From NCBI GenBank assembly GCA_017405595.1, contig JAFRAC010000026.1, positions 124,001-188,000 of the forward strand: a DNA stretch of 64,000 nt, written 5' to 3'. Position 1 is the stretch's first letter. The number at the start of each line of letters is the position of its first letter. The stretch comes from Thermoguttaceae bacterium (GTDB lineage: Bacteria; Planctomycetota; Planctomycetia; Pirellulales; Thermoguttaceae). The notes beneath the pieces are model-generated. The model was not told where the DNA came from. It did no database searches and saw only the letters and a list, made by a program, of their open reading frames with translations. Below, one piece after another: positions 1-9,158 of the stretch. Position numbers and translations under genes: made by a program.

Positions 1-2
1 AT

Positions 3-173
3 CCCGCCGGGGAATATTTCGGAGAACAGAATCTCGAAAAGGCTCTCGCACAGGCGCCGTGCAGTCCCACGCAGGGGCTGGCCGAATCGGTGATGGCCGA
101 AATCAAAAACTTCGCCGCCGGCGCGAAACAGTCCGACGATATCACCATGCTGGCGTTCAAAGAGATTGTGTAG
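3..173 (+). CDS. C-terminal end of a SpoIIE/PP2C-like serine phosphatase (partial)
   Basis: Only the last 56 residues lie in the window; the gene is cut by the left edge and ends with TAG at 171-173. The visible tail contains QSDDITMLAF close to the C-terminus. This matches the end of the PPM/SpoIIE catalytic fold of RsbU-type phosphatases, where the DD-T motif supplies metal-binding aspartates. Such enzymes dephosphorylate anti-sigma antagonists in partner-switching regulation. The upstream domains that would define the signal input are outside the window, so the substrate is unknown. The assignment rests on one short motif and is moderately confident. Confidence 0.6.
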   Translation, partial: PAGEYFGEQNLEKALAQAPCSPTQGLAESVMAEIKNFAAGAKQSDDITMLAFKEIV

Positions 174-230
174 CCGCCGGGTTCCGCCGCGGCGGCCTCC
201 TCCGGCCGGTTCCACTGAAAGGATCAACGC

Positions 231-2066
231 ATGCCCCCTCTTCTTCAGAAAGGCTCCTTTCGCGAAATGGCCGCGGGCATTTGCGGGGCACTAGTCCTCC
301 TTGCCGCAGGCGGAACATTCGCCTGCGCGCAGTCGCTGGGGGTTCCCTGGATCGCGTTCGACCGGCTCGGCCGCGTTACCGCCGCTTCCGATGAGACCGG
401 CGCCCCGCGCAAAGGGAAAGCCGTCGGCATCTTCTACTTCCTCTGGTCCCTTCCGCAAACCAACATTCCGCAGGCGCCGGGAACCGGTCATCCGTATAAC
501 ATTTCCGAGATCCTCGAAAAGGATCCCGGCGCCGCGTCGAATCCCGCCTCGCCTCTCTGGGGGGGAAACGGCGTCTACCATTACTGGGGCGAACCGCTCT
601 ACGGCTATTACCGCAGCGACGATCCCTGGATTCTCCGCCGCCATCTCCAGCTTCTCGCCGATGCGGGGGTCGATTTTCTCATTTTCGATACCACGAACGC
701 CGTAACCTATCCCGAAGCGTTTCTGCCGCTGTGCGAAATGATCGCCGAGCTCCGCCGGGCGGGGGAATCGACGCCGCAGGTCACGTTTATGCTGCACACA
801 TCCCCCGCCAAAACGGCCGAAAAGCTGTGGAACGAAATCTACGGAACCGGCAAATACGACGACATCCTTTTCCGTCTCGACGGAAAACCTCTTTTGATCG
901 GCAGTCCGAAAGAGATCACCGACCCGAAAATCCGAAAGGCGCTCACCCTGCGCGATGCCTGGTGGCCCTTTACGATGAAAAACACCCATGACGCCTGGCA
1001 TTGGGAAGCCGCCTTTCCGCAGCCGTACAGCTGGAACACCTCGGAAGATGCGCCGGAACAGGTCAGCGTCTCGACCGCGCAGAACCTGAACCGGAAAGAC
1101 GGGAAAGTCGCGTCGATGAGTACCGGCCTGGCGCGCGGCCGGAGTTTTTCGAACGGGGAGCTCAATCCCGTCCCGGCGCCCGGCGAAGGACGCAATTTCT
1201 CGGAGCAGTGGGCCCGCGCCCTGCAGCTCGACCCTCCGTATATCATGGTTACCGGCTGGAACGAATGGATCGCCGGCCGCTGGCTTCAGAACGGGGAATA
1301 TGTCTTTGTCGACCAGTTCAACCAGGAATACAGCCGCGATATCGAAATGATGAAGGGGGGACACGGCGACAACTACTACCTTCAGATGATCAGCGGAATC
1401 CGGCGGTTTAAGGGAACGCTCCCGCTCCCCGAACCTTCCGAACTGAAATCGATCGATCTGGACGGCGGGTTCGGCCAGTGGGCCGAAATACAGCCGCTCT
1501 TTACCGACCATACCGGCGAGACCATCCCGCGCGATTTCGACGGAACGGGCGGGACGCACTACACGAGCAATACCGGCCGAAACGACATTCGCCAGGCGCG
1601 TGTAACATGTGACGGCAGGAACCTTTACTTTTACCTGAAGACCGCGGAACCGATCACTCCCGAAATGCCCGACGGGCTCTGTCTTTTACTGAATACCGAC
1701 CGCGCCGAAACCGGCTGGGCGGGGGGCGACTGGCTGATCGGCCGTTCGTACGACGGGCAGACCGTTTCGCTGGAACGGTACGCCGGCGGCAAGAAGAAAG
1801 ATCTCTGGAAATGGAAAGAGACCGAACGGGTCGATTACCGAATCGAAGAGAGCGAGCTTCATCTGGCGGTTCCCCTTGCCGCGGTTCATCTGCCGAAATC
1901 GAAAAAAAGTCTCGGTCGGTTCGGCTTTAAATGGATCGATAACGTCTCCGACGAAATGACGCCCGACGACCTTTACACCCGCGGCGACACCGCCCCCGAA
2001 AGCCGTTTTTTCTATGAGGTGAGCGGAACCGCATCGAAGCCGAATCCGAAAAAGAGACCGAAATGA
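231..2066 (+). CDS. Secreted GH99-like (endo-mannosidase fold) protein with C-terminal sugar-binding-like domain
   Basis: A 611-residue protein. An AAAGGA ribosome-binding site 8 nt before ATG 231 supports the start. Residues about 13-34 form a Sec signal peptide ending near ACAQS. The central part has the pattern of planctomycete proteins with a GH71/GH99-like TIM barrel: GIFYFLWS early, a DFLIFDTTN strand, and TGWNEWIAGRW near residue 340, a conserved barrel-end motif. The last ~170 residues (SIDLDGGFGQWAEI onward) look like a CBM9/DOMON-like beta-sandwich that would bind sugar. A role in breaking down host or algal glycans in the periplasm or outside the cell is inferred. The catalytic residues were not identified with certainty. 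Its stop overlaps the hydE start (ATGA), so the two are probably co-transcribed although functionally unrelated. Confidence 0.6.
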   Translation: MPPLLQKGSFREMAAGICGALVLLAAGGTFACAQSLGVPWIAFDRLGRVTAASDETGAPRKGKAVGIFYFLWSLPQTNIPQAPGTGHPYNISEILEKDPGAASNPASPLWGGNGVYHYWGEPLYGYYRSDDPWILRRHLQLLADAGVDFLIFDTTNAVTYPEAFLPLCEMIAELRRAGESTPQVTFMLHTSPAKTAEKLWNEIYGTGKYDDILFRLDGKPLLIGSPKEITDPKIRKALTLRDAWWPFTMKNTHDAWHWEAAFPQPYSWNTSEDAPEQVSVSTAQNLNRKDGKVASMSTGLARGRSFSNGELNPVPAPGEGRNFSEQWARALQLDPPYIMVTGWNEWIAGRWLQNGEYVFVDQFNQEYSRDIEMMKGGHGDNYYLQMISGIRRFKGTLPLPEPSELKSIDLDGGFGQWAEIQPLFTDHTGETIPRDFDGTGGTHYTSNTGRNDIRQARVTCDGRNLYFYLKTAEPITPEMPDGLCLLLNTDRAETGWAGGDWLIGRSYDGQTVSLERYAGGKKKDLWKWKETERVDYRIEESELHLAVPLAAVHLPKSKKSLGRFGFKWIDNVSDEMTPDDLYTRGDTAPESRFFYEVSGTASKPNPKKRPK

Positions 2067-3202
2067 ACGGAACAGCCTTAACTGAAAATGAAATCATCGC
2101 GTGGCTCCGCGAGGAAGATCCGCAGAAGCTGGAAGTCCTTTTCCGCAAGGCCGATCTTCTCCGCCGGCAGCATGTCGGCGAGGCGGTACATCTGCGCGGA
2201 CTTGTGGAAATCTCCAACATCTGCCGCCGAAACTGCCTCTATTGCGGAGTTCGGGCGTCCCGGTCCAATATCAAACGCTACCGGCTGGCGGCGGAAGAGG
2301 TTTTGGAAGGGGCGCGGCTGGCGGCGGATTTCGGTTACGGAACGGTCGTGATTCAGGGAGGGGAAGATTTCAGTCTCGACGCCGTTTTCGTCGCCGGCAT
2401 TGTCCGTGAAATCAAAAAACTCGGTCTGGCGGTAACGCTCAGTCTCGGCGAACGCCCGGAAGCCGATTGGCGGCTCTGGCGCGAAGCGGGCGCCGACCGT
2501 TACCTTATCCGGTTCGAGACCAGCAACCGTTCCCTTTTCGACGTGATTCATCCCCGGGTCGGGAAAAAGGATTCTTTCGGTTTCGACGGGCGGCTCGGTT
2601 CACTCTTAACTTTGCGCGGAATGGGCTATGAAATCGGAAGCGGCGTGATGATCGGGATTCCGGGCCAGTCGTACCGCGACTTGGCGCGCGACCTGATTCT
2701 CTTCCAGCTGCTCGACCTGGATATGATCGGAACCGGCCCCTTTTTAGCTCATCCCGAGACCCCGCTCGGCAAAGCCGCGCTGGCACTGGCCGCCGCGCCT
2801 GATGCCCCTCTTGAAGAAAAGTGGAAGCTCGCCGCTGATGCCGGGTTCGATTACCCGATTCCGGACGATCAGGTTCCGAGCTCGAACCTGATGGCGTTTA
2901 AGGTGATCGCCCTGACCCGTCTCCTTCTGCCCGACTCGAATATCCCCTCGACCACCGCAATCGCGACGAACGACGCGGTTCACGGCAGGGTGACCGGCCT
3001 TATGAGCGGCGCGAACGTGGTTATGCCGAACCTGACCCCGACCAAATACCGCGCCATGTACGAAATCTATCCGAACAAATCGGCAACATTCGATTCCCCC
3101 GAAGAGACGCACCGAAAGGCGATCGAACAGATCCGCGAAGCCGGCCGCACCCCCGGCACCGGCCCCGGCGGCCGGCGGGGCAGCCCCCGCGGGCGATTTT
3201 AG
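2063..3202 (+). CDS. hydE: [FeFe]-hydrogenase H-cluster maturation radical SAM protein HydE
   Basis: A 379-residue radical SAM protein. The 4Fe-4S/SAM motif is C54-X3-C58-X2-C61 (ICRRNCLYCGVR), preceded by GLVEISNICRRNC as in HydE/BioB-like enzymes. The stretches VVIQGGED, SLGERP, YLIRFETSN and GSGVMIGIPGQ are typical of HydE. With HydF and HydG it builds the 2Fe subcluster of [FeFe] hydrogenase. No hydF, hydG or hydrogenase gene is present in this window. The start overlaps the preceding gene by 4 nt. The last ~25 residues are rich in Gly, Pro and Arg and look like a non-conserved tail. The presence of this gene implies hydrogen metabolism under anoxic conditions. Confidence 0.88.
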   Translation: MNGTALTENEIIAWLREEDPQKLEVLFRKADLLRRQHVGEAVHLRGLVEISNICRRNCLYCGVRASRSNIKRYRLAAEEVLEGARLAADFGYGTVVIQGGEDFSLDAVFVAGIVREIKKLGLAVTLSLGERPEADWRLWREAGADRYLIRFETSNRSLFDVIHPRVGKKDSFGFDGRLGSLLTLRGMGYEIGSGVMIGIPGQSYRDLARDLILFQLLDLDMIGTGPFLAHPETPLGKAALALAAAPDAPLEEKWKLAADAGFDYPIPDDQVPSSNLMAFKVIALTRLLLPDSNIPSTTAIATNDAVHGRVTGLMSGANVVMPNLTPTKYRAMYEIYPNKSATFDSPEETHRKAIEQIREAGRTPGTGPGGRRGSPRGRF

Positions 3203-3423
3203 TTCCTCTGGTTCGTTCCTTGCCGTTCGCGCTCGTTGGCGCTCTGCCAAGCTTTCTGTTTCCCTTGTTTCCCTGGGGATAACGGTGGGCTTTTCTGATT
3301 TCGAGCAGCGCGGTTTCCCGCACCAACCTCCGCCCTTCCCCCCGGAAAAAATCGCTCTCCCCCCGTCTCTCTTTTTTTGTTATTCTCCCGGCGGTATTTT
3401 CGAAACCTTTACGGACATAAACT

Positions 3424-4236
3424 ATGGGTAATATCTTCACCGGGAGAAAGGGAAAAACGGGTCTCCTGCCGTGCGGGAAAAAAATCTCCGGCGTTTTCCT
3501 TCTTTTTCTCCCGTTCTTTCTTACGGCATACTCTCCGCCGCGCCTTGCGGGACAGGAAGACCGGCATATTCTGATTGAACAGACCGACCCGCTTGCCCGC
3601 CGGCCCGGTTTCGATATCGCGCCGAAAAACCTCCCCCCGCAGCCGATTCTCTTTACCCTGCCGGAAGGAACACTCCTTGAAGTTGCGGTTCCTTCCGGAT
3701 TCCTCTCGAACGAGAACGGCACAAACCTGTTCGGGCTTCAGCAGGGGGAAATCTACCGGTTTAAAATCACCCATCTCCCCTACGCCGAAGGGCGCGAACT
3801 CTATCCGACTCTCGAACTGATCAGCCGGCTAACACCCCCCGCCGGCCACGAGACGGAGTTCCCGATTCCGGTCGAGCTTTCGGAAGAGGATATCCGCCTG
3901 GCGCTCGACGGAAACCTGGTGACCCGCGTTGTCTACCTCGAACCGCCGCGCCACGCGATTCCGGTCGACACAACGGTAAAACAGGGAGAGCTGCTGACCG
4001 AAACGCCGAACTCGATCAATCCGGTGGCGTTTGCCGAGTCGCGCGGCCGCGTCATGGCCATTCTGCGGGTCGGCAGCCGGATCCCCGACACGCAAACCGA
4101 TCTGGCCGAATTCTGTTTCGGCTATCCGCCGGTAACCTTCCCGAAAAAGCCGGAAAATCCGCTCGGTTACCCGATCGGCTACCCGCTGCCCGAAAACCCG
4201 GAATCCGAATCTGAAACCGTTCCCGGCACCGAATAG
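3424..4236 (+). CDS. Secreted protein of unknown function upstream of a DUF11 lipoprotein
   Basis: A 270-residue protein. The N-terminus is basic, followed by a hydrophobic segment (residues ~20-40) ending near RLAGQ, consistent with export. The mature part has no recognised domain. It looks beta-rich (repeated short strands around ILFTLPEGTLLEVAVP and YRFKITHLPY). The C-terminus is rich in Pro and Glu. It lies 61 nt upstream of the DUF11 lipoprotein and the metalloprotease, all on the same strand, so a joint envelope role is plausible. No ribosome-binding site is obvious before ATG 3424. The function is unknown. Confidence 0.6.
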   Translation: MGNIFTGRKGKTGLLPCGKKISGVFLLFLPFFLTAYSPPRLAGQEDRHILIEQTDPLARRPGFDIAPKNLPPQPILFTLPEGTLLEVAVPSGFLSNENGTNLFGLQQGEIYRFKITHLPYAEGRELYPTLELISRLTPPAGHETEFPIPVELSEEDIRLALDGNLVTRVVYLEPPRHAIPVDTTVKQGELLTETPNSINPVAFAESRGRVMAILRVGSRIPDTQTDLAEFCFGYPPVTFPKKPENPLGYPIGYPLPENPESESETVPGTE

Positions 4237-4297
4237 GATTTCGCCCTTTCCGTCCGTCTCAAACAATCCGATTTCACCCCGATCAAGAGGAACCGCA

Positions 4298-5995
4298 ATG
4301 TTCCAGATCCGATACAAATTCCGACCCGCCGCGCCGATCGCGGTTCTGCTCGCCGCGGCGGCGGTCATTCCTTTCTGTGTGTCATGCCAGTCGGAAAACT
4401 TCTATCATCCGGGCCCCAAAGACCCGTACGCCGGAAACGCGCCGAAAACGAAAGAAGAGGAAGAATATTACCGCGACGTTCTTTCGGGCGACTGGAAAAA
4501 GCAGAATACCAATATGCTCGGCTATTTCGGATTGGGAAGAAACCTGGTCTCGACCACCCCGCCTCCGCACTGGACGATGCAGCCCCCCGCGGGAGCAAAA
4601 ACGATGGACGAGATTCGCGCCGAAGCGTATGACCGGCGGCTGGCCGAACAGCGTGCCGGCCGGATGCGCGGATCCGATCCGAACGCTCCGGTCTATAAAA
4701 CCGCCGCGGCCGATATGCCGAACCGGCCCGATACCGCTGTCCGTCCGGCCTCGGCTGTCGAGCCGGCTCCGAAGAAAGGGGAACCGGCAAAGACCGAAGA
4801 GGTCAAGGAGAAGAAAAAATCTTTTTTTGAGAAATGGACTCGTTTTCAGCGGAAAGGGGATGAGCCTTCCTTAGCCGAAAACGAGTCCGTTCGCGCTTCC
4901 GGCCCCGGCCGGGAAACCGTCGTTCGCGGACAGGCGCCCGAAAATCTCGCCGGCAGCCGCGCCAGCGGAGGGGTGATCACCACCGCCGACGCGGTCAAGG
5001 TTCCGCTCACCGTCGACCCGGATTCCGCCGGCCGATGGCCGTCGGTCAGCGGCCTGATTATTCCGGACAATGTCCCGAAAGACCTTCCTGACGACGAGTA
5101 TATCATCGTCGGCGGCGATGCGGGCGGGGAAGCGTTCGCGCTGCCGAACTGGGATGTACACAACCTGGAATCCGACGAAACGATCGCGCATTTCGATACG
5201 CTCAGCGGCCAGATCAAAGTCGAGCCCTCGAACCGGTTTGTGATCTACCTTCCCCGGTTCGGAACGGTTCGGCAGACGGTCGGCCCGAAATCGAACTCGC
5301 AGAACACGCGGCTGACTGCGATGAACCAGGACCTGGCTCCGGTTGAAACGGAAAAAGCCGCCGGAACCGATTTCCGCACACAGCAGGAACAGGTTTCGAG
5401 CGCACGCGGAATGACGCAGCTTTCCGGAATCGGCGCCAATCAGCCGGGCGGAGAGATGGTTTCGGAAGAAGGGCTCATCGAGGAAACGCAAAAAGTCCTG
5501 ACCGCCTCGGCGAACAGCCTTATCCGCGAAGAGACCGTTTCGGACCAGAGCCGCCTGGTAATCGCCCAGGGAACCGCCGCGGCCGCCGCCTGGGGAAAAA
5601 CACAGGGAGTCGCCGTTCAGATCGATAAAGTTTCGGCGCAGGGGAACGTCACCCTTCAGGGCGCGGCCACAATCTACTCGATCGAAAACAACACCAAAAC
5701 CTCTCAGCTTCGTCTCTTTAAAACGGCGTCGAAACAGCAGGCGGCGCCCGGCGAACTGATCGAGTTTGTGATCCGCTACGAAAATGTCGGCGGCGAGGTG
5801 ATCGGCAACGTCACCATTCTCGATTCCCTTTCGGCACGCCTTGAATATGTCGAGGATTCCGCGGTCTCCTCGAAAAAAGCCGATTTTCTCGTGAAAAACA
5901 ACGAAACCGGTTCGCTGGTTCTCCGCTTGGAGGTCACCGACCCGCTGGAACCGGGCGATTACGGCGTTCTCTCGTTTCTCTGCCGGGTAAGGTAA
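4298..5995 (+). CDS. DUF11-domain lipoprotein
   Basis: A 565-residue protein. AGAGGA precedes ATG 4298. The signal sequence (residues ~13-29) ends in PFCVSCQ, a plausible lipobox, so lipidation at that cysteine is inferred. The middle is long and low in conserved structure, with a charged Lys/Glu stretch (EEVKEKKKSFFEKW) around residue 170. Residues ~470-565 match a DUF11 (conserved repeat) domain: QLRLFKTASKQQAAPGELIE, then NVTILDSLSARLEYV. DUF11 modules are beta-sandwich domains of surface proteins. The next gene starts 7 nt after the stop, indicating one operon with the DUF1570-like protease. Confidence 0.65.
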   Translation: MFQIRYKFRPAAPIAVLLAAAAVIPFCVSCQSENFYHPGPKDPYAGNAPKTKEEEEYYRDVLSGDWKKQNTNMLGYFGLGRNLVSTTPPPHWTMQPPAGAKTMDEIRAEAYDRRLAEQRAGRMRGSDPNAPVYKTAAADMPNRPDTAVRPASAVEPAPKKGEPAKTEEVKEKKKSFFEKWTRFQRKGDEPSLAENESVRASGPGRETVVRGQAPENLAGSRASGGVITTADAVKVPLTVDPDSAGRWPSVSGLIIPDNVPKDLPDDEYIIVGGDAGGEAFALPNWDVHNLESDETIAHFDTLSGQIKVEPSNRFVIYLPRFGTVRQTVGPKSNSQNTRLTAMNQDLAPVETEKAAGTDFRTQQEQVSSARGMTQLSGIGANQPGGEMVSEEGLIEETQKVLTASANSLIREETVSDQSRLVIAQGTAAAAAWGKTQGVAVQIDKVSAQGNVTLQGAATIYSIENNTKTSQLRLFKTASKQQAAPGELIEFVIRYENVGGEVIGNVTILDSLSARLEYVEDSAVSSKKADFLVKNNETGSLVLRLEVTDPLEPGDYGVLSFLCRVR

Positions 5996-6002
5996 CGCCC
6001 CC

Positions 6003-7397
6003 ATGAAACTTGTTCGGTTACACGCCGCGGCCGTCTTTCTTTTCGTGCTGCTGGCCGTGTCATTCGGCGCCGCGCAGCCGGGGGAACCGGAACCGTTTCC
6101 CGCGCTTCCCGAGGGAATCGACGCAAAGGCGGTTCTCGACGAAGCGGAAACGCGCGCCCAGGCCTGGCGCGGTTTCGATGAACTGGAATACGCGCAGATG
6201 AGCCGGCTCGGCATTCGCCTCGTGCGGGGGAAACATATTGAGTTCTACACCGACCTTGCCGAATCGCCCGAAGTCAACGGGATCGTTCCGGTTCTGGACG
6301 AAGCGGTAACGCAGCTGGCGCTCTTCTTTAAGCTCGATCCGGAGCGTTATGCGAATTGGCACATTGAGGCCTTTCTGATGAGCGGCCGGGAACCGTTTGA
6401 GATTTTCGGCGCGTTAAAGCGGGCGCCCGACTTTAAGAACGGGTACGCGCTCGAGTCGCGGATCTGGATTCTCGATCAGAAACAGGCGTACTACAACCGG
6501 TTTCTTCTTCTGCACGAACTGACCCACGCTTTTATGTGCCGCACCTTCGGCGACCTGAACCCCCGCTGGTACTCCGAAGGGATCGCCGACTATCTGGCGC
6601 TCCATCGATGGGACGGCAAAACGCTCACGCTCGGAATCTACCCCGAAAGTCCGGACGAGGTTCCCGGATTCGGGCGAATCGACCGGATCGAAAAGATGGG
6701 GCGTGAAAAGAACCGCAAAACGCTCGATACGGTTCTCGATTTCGACGCCGGCGATTTCAGCGACAACGATTCCTACGCCTGGAGCTGGGCTCTGGTTACC
6801 CTTCTTCTCCGTTCCCCCCGCTACGCCGAAGCGGTCGCCGCGATCCCCTACCTGATGACCCGGCGGGACGCCAACGCCCTCTTCCTCGAAATGCTCGGCG
6901 AAAAGAGCGCGCGCCTGAACCGCGACTGGTACGAGTGGATCGCGGGAATCGGCTACGGCGCCGATTTCAGCGGATTTGCACGGGACGACCTGCCCGCCGA
7001 ACCGCTCCGTGAACCGGTTGAACTGACCCTTTCGCCGCAGACGGCCGGCTGGCAGTCGGCGGGCATCCTCCTTTCGGCCGGAAAGACCTACTCGATCCGC
7101 GCGGAAGGGCGGTTTAAAGTCTATATCGGCGACGAGGGGCGTTCGTTCCCCTGCGAGGCGAACGGCATTTCGCTCCGCTACAACGAAGAAGCGCCTCTCG
7201 GCCAGGTTTCGGCGGCGGTTCCCAGTGAAAAGCCGCGCGCGGTCAACCCGTGGAAAAGCGCCGTTCCGTTCAAAAACAGTCAGCTGAAACTGACCCCCGA
7301 AACCTCCGGCCCCCTGTTTTTCCGGTTCAATATCCCCTCGAATGCCGCCCGAAAATCGGCAGGCTCAATTTCCCTCATCATCGCCGAGGAGCATTGA
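6003..7397 (+). CDS. Secreted DUF1570-like zinc metalloprotease
   Basis: A 464-residue protein. The signal peptide is residues 1-24 (cleavage near GAAQP). A gluzincin active site is visible: H171-E172-x-x-H175 (HELTHAFM) with a third ligand candidate at E192 in [10 protein letters not shown], the spacing expected for a DUF1570-like peptidase domain. The C-terminal ~120 residues form a separate beta-rich segment ([16 protein letters not shown]...) that could be a carbohydrate-binding or anchoring module; this is not certain. It probably cleaves or remodels envelope or extracellular proteins. It follows the DUF11 lipoprotein by 7 nt. The xylA promoter overlaps its stop codon. Confidence 0.65.
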   Translation: MKLVRLHAAAVFLFVLLAVSFGAAQPGEPEPFPALPEGIDAKAVLDEAETRAQAWRGFDELEYAQMSRLGIRLVRGKHIEFYTDLAESPEVNGIVPVLDEAVTQLALFFKLDPERYANWHIEAFLMSGREPFEIFGALKRAPDFKNGYALESRIWILDQKQAYYNRFLLLHELTHAFMCRTFGDLNPRWYSEGIADYLALHRWDGKTLTLGIYPESPDEVPGFGRIDRIEKMGREKNRKTLDTVLDFDAGDFSDNDSYAWSWALVTLLLRSPRYAEAVAAIPYLMTRRDANALFLEMLGEKSARLNRDWYEWIAGIGYGADFSGFARDDLPAEPLREPVELTLSPQTAGWQSAGILLSAGKTYSIRAEGRFKVYIGDEGRSFPCEANGISLRYNEEAPLGQVSAAVPSEKPRAVNPWKSAVPFKNSQLKLTPETSGPLFFRFNIPSNAARKSAGSISLIIAEEH

Positions 7398-7422
7398 TTC
7401 CGCTTGCGCGATCGGTTAGAAT
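7394..7422 (+). promoter_or_regulatory. xylA promoter
   Basis: TTGATT (7394-7399), a 17-nt spacer and TAGAAT (7417-7422) lie in front of xylA. The -35 box overlaps the stop codon of the preceding gene. The same TTGxxx-N17-TAGAAT form recurs upstream of other genes here, which strengthens the call. Confidence 0.6.
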
Positions 7423-7495
7423 GAGGGGACGATTTACCGTTCCCGCCGAAGCGGGGCAGTTCTGTTCCCTTTTTATCGAAGGAGTCTTTACCAAG

Positions 7496-8812
7496 ATGAA
7501 CGCGTTTCCCGAAGTTTCCAAAATCAAATACGAAGGTCCCGATTCCAAGAACCCGCTGGCGTTTCGCTATTATAACGAAGACGAGCTGGTCGAAGGCAAA
7601 TCGATGCGCGACCATCTCAATTTCGCCTGCGCTTTCTGGCACACGATGCGGATGAACGGAACCGACCCGTTCGGCGCCGCAACGATGTTCCGCCCCTGGG
7701 ACGACGGTTCCGACTCGATCGCCAACGCCCAGAACCGCGTACGCGTCTTTTTCGAGTTTCTCGAAAAGATGTCGTTCCCCTTCTACTGCTTCCACGACCG
7801 CGATGTGGCGCCCGAAGGCGCCACGTTCAAAGAAACGTGCGATAATCTCGACGCCGTGGTCAAGGTCTTCAAAGAGGAGCAGGAACGTACCGGCATCAGC
7901 ATCCTTTGGGGAACCGCCAACCTGTTCGGCAACCCGCGTTACATGCACGGCGCGGCGACAAGCTCCAACGCCGACGCGTTCGCCTACGCCGCCGCCCAGG
8001 TCAAGAAGATGCTCGAGGTCACCATGGAACTCGGCGGGCGCGGATACACCTTCTGGGGGGGCCGCGAAGGGTACCAGTCGATTCTGAACACCGATATGAA
8101 ACGCGAACTCGATCATCTGGCCGCGTTTATGCACATGGCGGTCGATTACGCGAAAGAGATCGGGTTCAAGGGGCAGTTCTACTTCGAGCCGAAACCGAAG
8201 GAACCGACGAAGCACCAGTACGATTTCGACTGCGCGGCGTGCATCAACTTCCTGCGCACCTACGGGCTTGCCGACGATGTCAAGATGAACATCGAAACGA
8301 ACCACGCCACCCTCGCCGGTCACGCGATCGAACACGAACTCGACTACGCCGGCAGCCAGGGGTTCCTCGGCTCGGTCGACGCCAACGCGGGCGACATGCT
8401 TTTAGGGTGGGATACCGACCAGTTCCCGACCGACGTCTACATGACGACCAAGATGATGTACATCATCATGAAATACGGCGGATTCAAAACCGGCGGTCTG
8501 AATTTCGACGCCAAAGTGCGCCGCGAGAGCTTCGAGCCGATCGACCTGTTCTACGCGCATATCGGCGGCATGGACGCGTTCGCCAAAGGGCTGAAAATCG
8601 CCGCCAAACTCCGCGCTTCCGGCGAACTGAAAGAGATGGCCAATTCCCGTTACGCCTCGTGGAACAGCGGGATCGGCGCGCGGATCGAAGCCGGAAAAGA
8701 AGATTTCAAATCGCTCTTTGCCTACATGACCGAAAAGGGCGATATCGATGCCAACATCAGCGGGCATCAGGAACTCTTCGAAAATGTTCTGAACCGGTAC
8801 ATGTTCGACTAA
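7496..8812 (+). CDS. xylA: Xylose isomerase
   Basis: A 438-residue protein from ATG 7496. GGAG at 7481-7484 sits 11 nt before it. The frame is open further upstream to 7250, but that part overlaps the previous gene and has no homology, so it was excluded. It converts D-xylose to D-xylulose in the cytoplasm. Hallmarks of the class II enzyme are [16 protein letters not shown] catalytic histidine region (YCFHDRDV), WGGREGYQ, the metal ligands in [16 protein letters not shown], and [12 protein letters not shown]. The length matches the family (~435-440). No xylulokinase or transporter lies next to it. Confidence 0.95.
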   Translation: MNAFPEVSKIKYEGPDSKNPLAFRYYNEDELVEGKSMRDHLNFACAFWHTMRMNGTDPFGAATMFRPWDDGSDSIANAQNRVRVFFEFLEKMSFPFYCFHDRDVAPEGATFKETCDNLDAVVKVFKEEQERTGISILWGTANLFGNPRYMHGAATSSNADAFAYAAAQVKKMLEVTMELGGRGYTFWGGREGYQSILNTDMKRELDHLAAFMHMAVDYAKEIGFKGQFYFEPKPKEPTKHQYDFDCAACINFLRTYGLADDVKMNIETNHATLAGHAIEHELDYAGSQGFLGSVDANAGDMLLGWDTDQFPTDVYMTTKMMYIIMKYGGFKTGGLNFDAKVRRESFEPIDLFYAHIGGMDAFAKGLKIAAKLRASGELKEMANSRYASWNSGIGARIEAGKEDFKSLFAYMTEKGDIDANISGHQELFENVLNRYMFD

Positions 8813-8838
8813 ACAATCCGCAGCGTCCCTGCCGCCAT

Positions 8839-8866
8839 GCGGGAACCGCGAAGCGCCTTCCCGCCG
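8839..8866. repeat. 28-nt repeat, copy 1 (GCGGGAA...TTCCCGC)
   Basis: This copy and 9104-9131 agree at 27 of 28 positions. Each copy is an interrupted palindrome with GCGGGAA at one end and TTCCCGC at the other. It resembles a REP-type intergenic element. Confidence 0.55.
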
Positions 8867-8921
8867 TACCCCAGGTTTCCCTGCTCAACAGCTGATCAGC
8901 GCGGCGGCGGGCAAGGGACCC

Positions 8922-8937
8922 TCCGACATTAGTCGGA
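8922..8937. other. Short perfect hairpin
   Basis: TCCGAC and GTCGGA flank an ATTA loop. There is no T-run, so a terminator role is doubtful. It may belong to the repeat-rich spacer. Confidence 0.35.
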
Positions 8938-8985
8938 CGGGGGAACCCGCCCGCCCTCGAAAAGCCGAAACTCACATTCGCATCG

Positions 8986-9010
8986 CCCCCGTCTTCAGAC
9001 GGGGGTTTCG
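8986..9010 (+). terminator. Terminator-like hairpin after xylA
   Basis: An 8-bp stem CCCCCGTC/GACGGGGG (8986-8993 and 8998-9005) with a TTCA loop is followed by TTTCGGTT. It lies 174 nt after the xylA stop, between convergent genes. Confidence 0.5.
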
Positions 9011-9103
9011 GTTCAAAACCCCCTGAAAGCTGCGCTGCTGCCTCCAAAAACCCCAAAAACCCGAAATACTCCCCCCAAAGAACCAATCTCCCCCCTCCTA
9101 CCC

Positions 9104-9131
9104 GCGGGAACAGCGAAGCGCCTTCCCGCCG
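9104..9131. repeat. 28-nt repeat, copy 2
   Basis: Second copy of the palindromic element at 8839-8866, in the same orientation, differing by one base. Confidence 0.55.
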
Positions 9132-9158
9132 CACGCGGCGCCCCCCCGCTAAAAACGT

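Larger units (their letters stand above)
8813..9158. other. Intergenic region between convergent xylA and beta-CASP nuclease
   Basis: 346 nt with no credible gene. It contains two copies of a 28-nt element and two hairpins, listed separately. The rest is C-rich low-complexity sequence (runs of CCCCC and AAAACCCC around 9030-9080). Confidence 0.6.

Noticed and set aside
291..1559. A 422-codon minus-strand frame opposite the GH99-like gene
   Set aside because: Arg/Gly/Phe-rich composition typical of shadow frames and no motif. Similar shadows at 4871-6214, 15689-16960, 31471-32898 and 41015-42034 were rejected for the same reason.
7250..7495. N-terminal extension of xylose isomerase
   Set aside because: The open frame overlaps the preceding protease gene and promoter. 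The family start and a ribosome-binding site lie at 7496.
8813..9158. Remnant of an insertion sequence
   Set aside because: There is no transposase frame, terminal inverted repeat pair or target duplication; only the short 28-nt elements.
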